From NCBI GenBank assembly GCA_009746045.1, contig RPFO01000041.1, positions 7,031,861-7,095,860 on the forward strand: a stretch of DNA of 64,000 bases, given 5' to 3'. The translations under genes were made by a program, and so were the position numbers. The notes under the pieces were generated by a model. The model saw only the letters and a list, made by a program, of their open reading frames with translations, ran no database searches and was not told the origin of the DNA. The stretch comes from Mesostigma viride (lineage: Eukaryota; Streptophyta; Mesostigmatophyceae; Mesostigmatales; Mesostigmataceae). Shown piece after piece: positions 61,251-64,000 of the stretch; the stretch's first letter is position 1, and each line of letters begins with the position of its first letter.

Positions 61251-61877
61251 CCAATATGCTAAGTGGATGCAGTTTGGAAAGACCTTTCCAACGCCGTGCT
61301 GACCGCCTGAAACAGACAAGGGACAAGAAAGATATGAGGTCCCGAAGTCCTAGCCGTCCGCGGTCGGCGAAGGTGCAACCTTCTGGGGTAGTGGACAGGA
61401 CACGTGGCAGGCCGTGCCTGCACAGGCTTAGCCTGACTATCACGTGACTGTAGTCCACGTAGACCAGGAGGGACAGCAGCCTGCGACTGGTGGGGTACTG
61501 GAACTGGCACAAGGCTGCAAGGATACTAGGTCTTGCAGGCTTGTGACAGGTCCTGTACTTCCTAGGTTGCAGGTGGCTAGGTAAATCCAGGTCGTCCTGG
61601 CTCTGCAAGGATGCCAGTGGACGTTGAGGATTTGCTAGCAAGCCTGCAATATGCCTCGTCACACCGATGGGAACGAGGAGCAACAAAGAAGCATATAGCT
61701 TGGTCATGGGGATGGCCAAGCTATCTCGGAAGCACGCGCTCTGGTTGCCCACTTGAACGTGGAAGTGACCAACAAGGTGTGGCTTGGTGTTTGGGCTAAA
61801 GGTTGCTGTCCCCAGCAATTGGCTCAAGCTTTGCGTGAAAGACCAAGAGCTCACACGCTCTGGGCTGGTTTGTAACT
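61251..61877 (+). repeat. Divergent family A-type LTR (3' end well defined, start not)
   Basis: The end GTTTGTAACT followed by CGTACTAT parallels CACAACT followed by CGTATTAC in family A. Inner landmarks also line up (TTTCCAACGCC near 61287 and GTCACACCGATGGGAACG near 61660). The start cannot be placed from this copy alone. Confidence 0.55.
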
Positions 61878-61904
61878 CGTACTATTGGTTCCGTGGCGCA
61901 TTTC

Positions 61905-63043
61905 ATGTCGGAAGAAATTCCGGCGCTTGAGCAATCGCCAAGCCAAGGAGCCGCAGTGCCGCGGCAGGAGGCAGAAGGACCTCTGCATCCATACAGCCAG
62001 CCAGAAACCGCGTCCACGTTTGTACAAGCTGCGCATTTGGCGAGGGGCTTGGCGCGGGGAGGCTGGGTAGCTGTTTTCGGCAACTCGGAAGGGCCGTCTG
62101 CCAACGACCCTGTTGTGATGCGTGTGCGGGCCACGACTTCTCCGGGGGAGACGAGTCGTGTGACGGTGGAGCGCTTGATTGCGCTGAGAGACGAGGTCGC
62201 AGCGCTTATCTACAGCCTTGAGATCGCCTATCAAGGTGGTCACGTTACGCTGCACGGTTTGGATCTTGCTCGAGAGGCGTTGGGACAGCTGGTCGCCATC
62301 AGCCTTGGTGCCACCCGATTGTTTAACCATTGGGTCGCGACGAGTTCCCTCGGTGAAGGGACGAACGCTTCACACCTCGTGCGTGACGCGCAGGTGCGTG
62401 AGCAGGACAGCCCCTGGTCCTCGCAAGAAGTAGTTGCTCAAACCTGTGAGCACCTTGTTAACATTTTGCTTCAAGAGTCGCGAGGCCACGCAGATCGGTG
62501 GCTTATCACCACGCGTCCGCCGGCATCTGGTCCACATTAGACACTCCTCGTGTTGTTGGAGCCCCCGGTGCATACGGTCCGTCGGTGGAAATCGTCACAG
62601 GTCGGGACCTGTCTCCACAGGCAGTGCACGACGAGTTCGTCGACCGCCCGTCGGGTGTTATTGCACGCTCGTCCCAGCAGTTGGACGAGGGAGACGGTTC
62701 TGCAGCAGGGTTCTCCGAGCGGCAACGTGCAGATTATCACATCCCGCCGGAGCCGTTGCACGACTACAGCACCTTACGGCCTTGGGGCATACAACGAGCG
62801 ACGAGGTGGGGAGGACGCTGGGTGCGTAACGTGGTGTGGGGCAGGCGCCCTAACGAGAGGCGTGTGCCGTTTGACCAAACCACAGACGGGAGGCCCGTCA
62901 GTCGCCTTCTTGGACCTTATTCTGAGGAGGAGGTGCGAGCTATTCCTCGGGTGAGGACGCCGGTGGCTGTCACTGCTGAAGAGCGGGAGAGAGAAGCCGC
63001 CGCTGAGGCAGAGCGCGAGGCAGAGGAGCTGCCCGACGCTTGA
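61905..63043 (+). CDS. ORF1-like protein of the divergent family A relative
   Basis: The ATG at 61905 lies 27 bp after the LTR end, the same place as ORF1 in family A. The first frame runs to 62540 and the second (-1) from about 62498 to 63043, so the product is either frameshifted or made of two overlapping ORFs. The first part is helical (TVERLIALRDEVAALIYSLE). The second ends in a charged Glu/Ala/Arg helix. No enzyme motif is visible. It is called ORF1-like from position and helical layout, since direct sequence similarity is weak. Confidence 0.5.
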
Positions 63044-63101
63044 AGTCCTGTCTTCTTTTGCGTACCCTTGCGTGTTGCAGTGTCGCTTTGTACATAATAT
63101 A

Positions 63102-64000
63102 ATGCCTCGTGGGAAGGCCGGCGACGGCGACAAAGGCGAGGAGGAGAGGCCTGTGGAGACGGGCCAGGTGGTGCGAAAGGAGAAGGAGCCCATGGCGGGG
63201 GAAGCGATCCCTGCTAGCAACGGTGACGGGAGCAAGAGGCCGGGAGGCAAGCGCAAACATGAGGAGGCGATGGAGGAGGCCAAAAAGGCGCGGGCGGAGT
63301 GGCCTTCAGATGCTGTGCTGGTGGCTGGCGGACAACCAACGCTGGAGAAACGTAAGAGGGACTTGTCCTCTGACGATAATGGTAAGCGTCGTCATGTAGA
63401 CGTGCCCTCCCCCAACCCTGCTGGCCCAAGTGGTGTCGTAACTGTGACACCCGCTATGGCTGGTGTCGCTGCTGTGACTCCCCCTGTGGCTGAGACAGTT
63501 AGGGCGTTACCGGGGTCGAGGCCTCACATGAGCGCCGTGTCCGTCATGAATGGCCAAAAGCCTCTCTGTCCACCATTAGCGCAGGAAGCACTAGATAAAT
63601 GGCTTGAGGACATGGAGCTGGTGGTGCTCTCTGTGGATCCCACCGTGAATCTAGTGCAAGTCTTTCACTCCTCAACATGCAACCGGGATTCCTCTGAACG
63701 TGTGCGAGAAAAGACTAGGGTGGCTGTGAAGGACAAGCTAACCTGGGCGCAGTTCCTGGATGGACTGAGGGAGGAGTTTTCAGACAAGGTTTTGAACCTC
63801 ACAAACTACTATAAACACCAGTATGACACGTTCGAGATCATTGGCCCTGTTGCAGAGGAGTGGGCCAGGCTCAACCGTATCAGAGACAAGGGGGCCAAGT
63901 ATGGCTTCCTGGTCACAGATAGAGCCTTGGCAGACTATTTCCTGGACCGAATGGGGTTGAGTGTGGATGGGAGGAACAGTGCCCGCATGTTTCTGAACCA
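63102..64000 (+). CDS. Gag of the divergent family A relative, runs off the window
   Basis: The ATG at 63102 opens a frame with no stop to the window end (about 299 residues seen). A Lys/Glu/Gly-rich basic start (GGKRKHEEAMEEAKKARAEW) is followed by a Pro/Val/Ala linker. A helical Gag core then has KLTWAQFLDGL, YYKHQYDTFEIIGPVAEEW and FLVTDRALADYFLDRMGL. The core aligns in layout with family A Gag (QGWEVKGDLIQNFL, FNVADNIALTNWLKVSGL). Zinc knuckle and pol would lie beyond 64000. Confidence 0.7.
   Translation, partial: MPRGKAGDGDKGEEERPVETGQVVRKEKEPMAGEAIPASNGDGSKRPGGKRKHEEAMEEAKKARAEWPSDAVLVAGGQPTLEKRKRDLSSDDNGKRRHVDVPSPNPAGPSGVVTVTPAMAGVAAVTPPVAETVRALPGSRPHMSAVSVMNGQKPLCPPLAQEALDKWLEDMELVVLSVDPTVNLVQVFHSSTCNRDSSERVREKTRVAVKDKLTWAQFLDGLREEFSDKVLNLTNYYKHQYDTFEIIGPVAEEWARLNRIRDKGAKYGFLVTDRALADYFLDRMGLSVDGRNSARMFLN

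Noticed and set aside
61159-61854. 231-codon minus-strand ORF
   Set aside because: It lies within the LTR-like region upstream of ORF1, shows no domain and has no conserved counterpart in family A LTRs.

Overview
The window is eukaryotic nuclear DNA made almost entirely of transposable elements. I see no complete host gene, rRNA or tRNA gene. A green alga is the most likely source. The Copia-type elements of family B carry a plant-style initiator-tRNA primer site (TGGTATCGGAGG). A Ty3/gypsy element carries a cytosine-5 DNA methyltransferase, an arrangement published for charophyte algae and dinoflagellates. The species cannot be fixed from the sequence, and the assignment is inference.

Layout. 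1-170 is a LINE reverse-transcriptase fragment. 544-1189 holds a short tandem array and a small inverted-repeat element. 1190-8797 is a pair of old inverted noncoding arms, interrupted by a solo LTR (1915-2725) and a second tandem array. 8798-14519 is a 5'-truncated Copia-like element D (gag, integrase, protease-like, RT, RNase H). 14598-15538 is the 5' end of a family A element that has cut an ORF with a viroplasmin/RNase H1 N-terminal domain.

15993-59869 is one minus-strand family A element stretched to 43.9 kb by nested insertions, with TSD CGTGG. Inside it lie: a plus-strand family A element (17070-29426, TSD GTTTC), itself split by a family B element (22108-26631, TSD ACAAG); a piggyBac-like TTAA element (30070-31769); a Ty3/gypsy element C with methyltransferase and PHD finger (33599-44706, TSD GGAA); and a tandem double family B element (45378-56199, TSD CTGCT), which in turn holds an R2-like LINE fragment (about 49470-50424) and an 881-bp nested palindrome (53753-54633, TSD TAATG). 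Most nested elements have matching target duplications, so insertion order can be read directly. 59875-61250 is repeat-rich flank, and from about 61251 to the end lies the 5' half of another, divergent family A relative.

How the parts work together. Family A and D encode Gag, zinc knuckle, integrase, a protease-like domain, RT and RNase H, with the protease-like domain after integrase instead of before it. Family A also has an extra ORF (ORF1) between the LTR and gag that is far more divergent between copies than the gag and pol around it. Family B encodes only Gag, protease and a membrane-segment tail, so it must borrow RT and integrase. Element C combines Gag, protease, DNA methyltransferase, RT, RNase H, integrase and PHD finger, and its repeats are arranged A1-internal-B1-A2-B2 instead of as ordinary LTRs.

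The most novel items, in my judgement, are the split-repeat methyltransferase/PHD gypsy element, the nested palindrome with a mirrored tRNA half, the hypervariable ORF1 cassette, and the integrase-before-protease Copia lineage.
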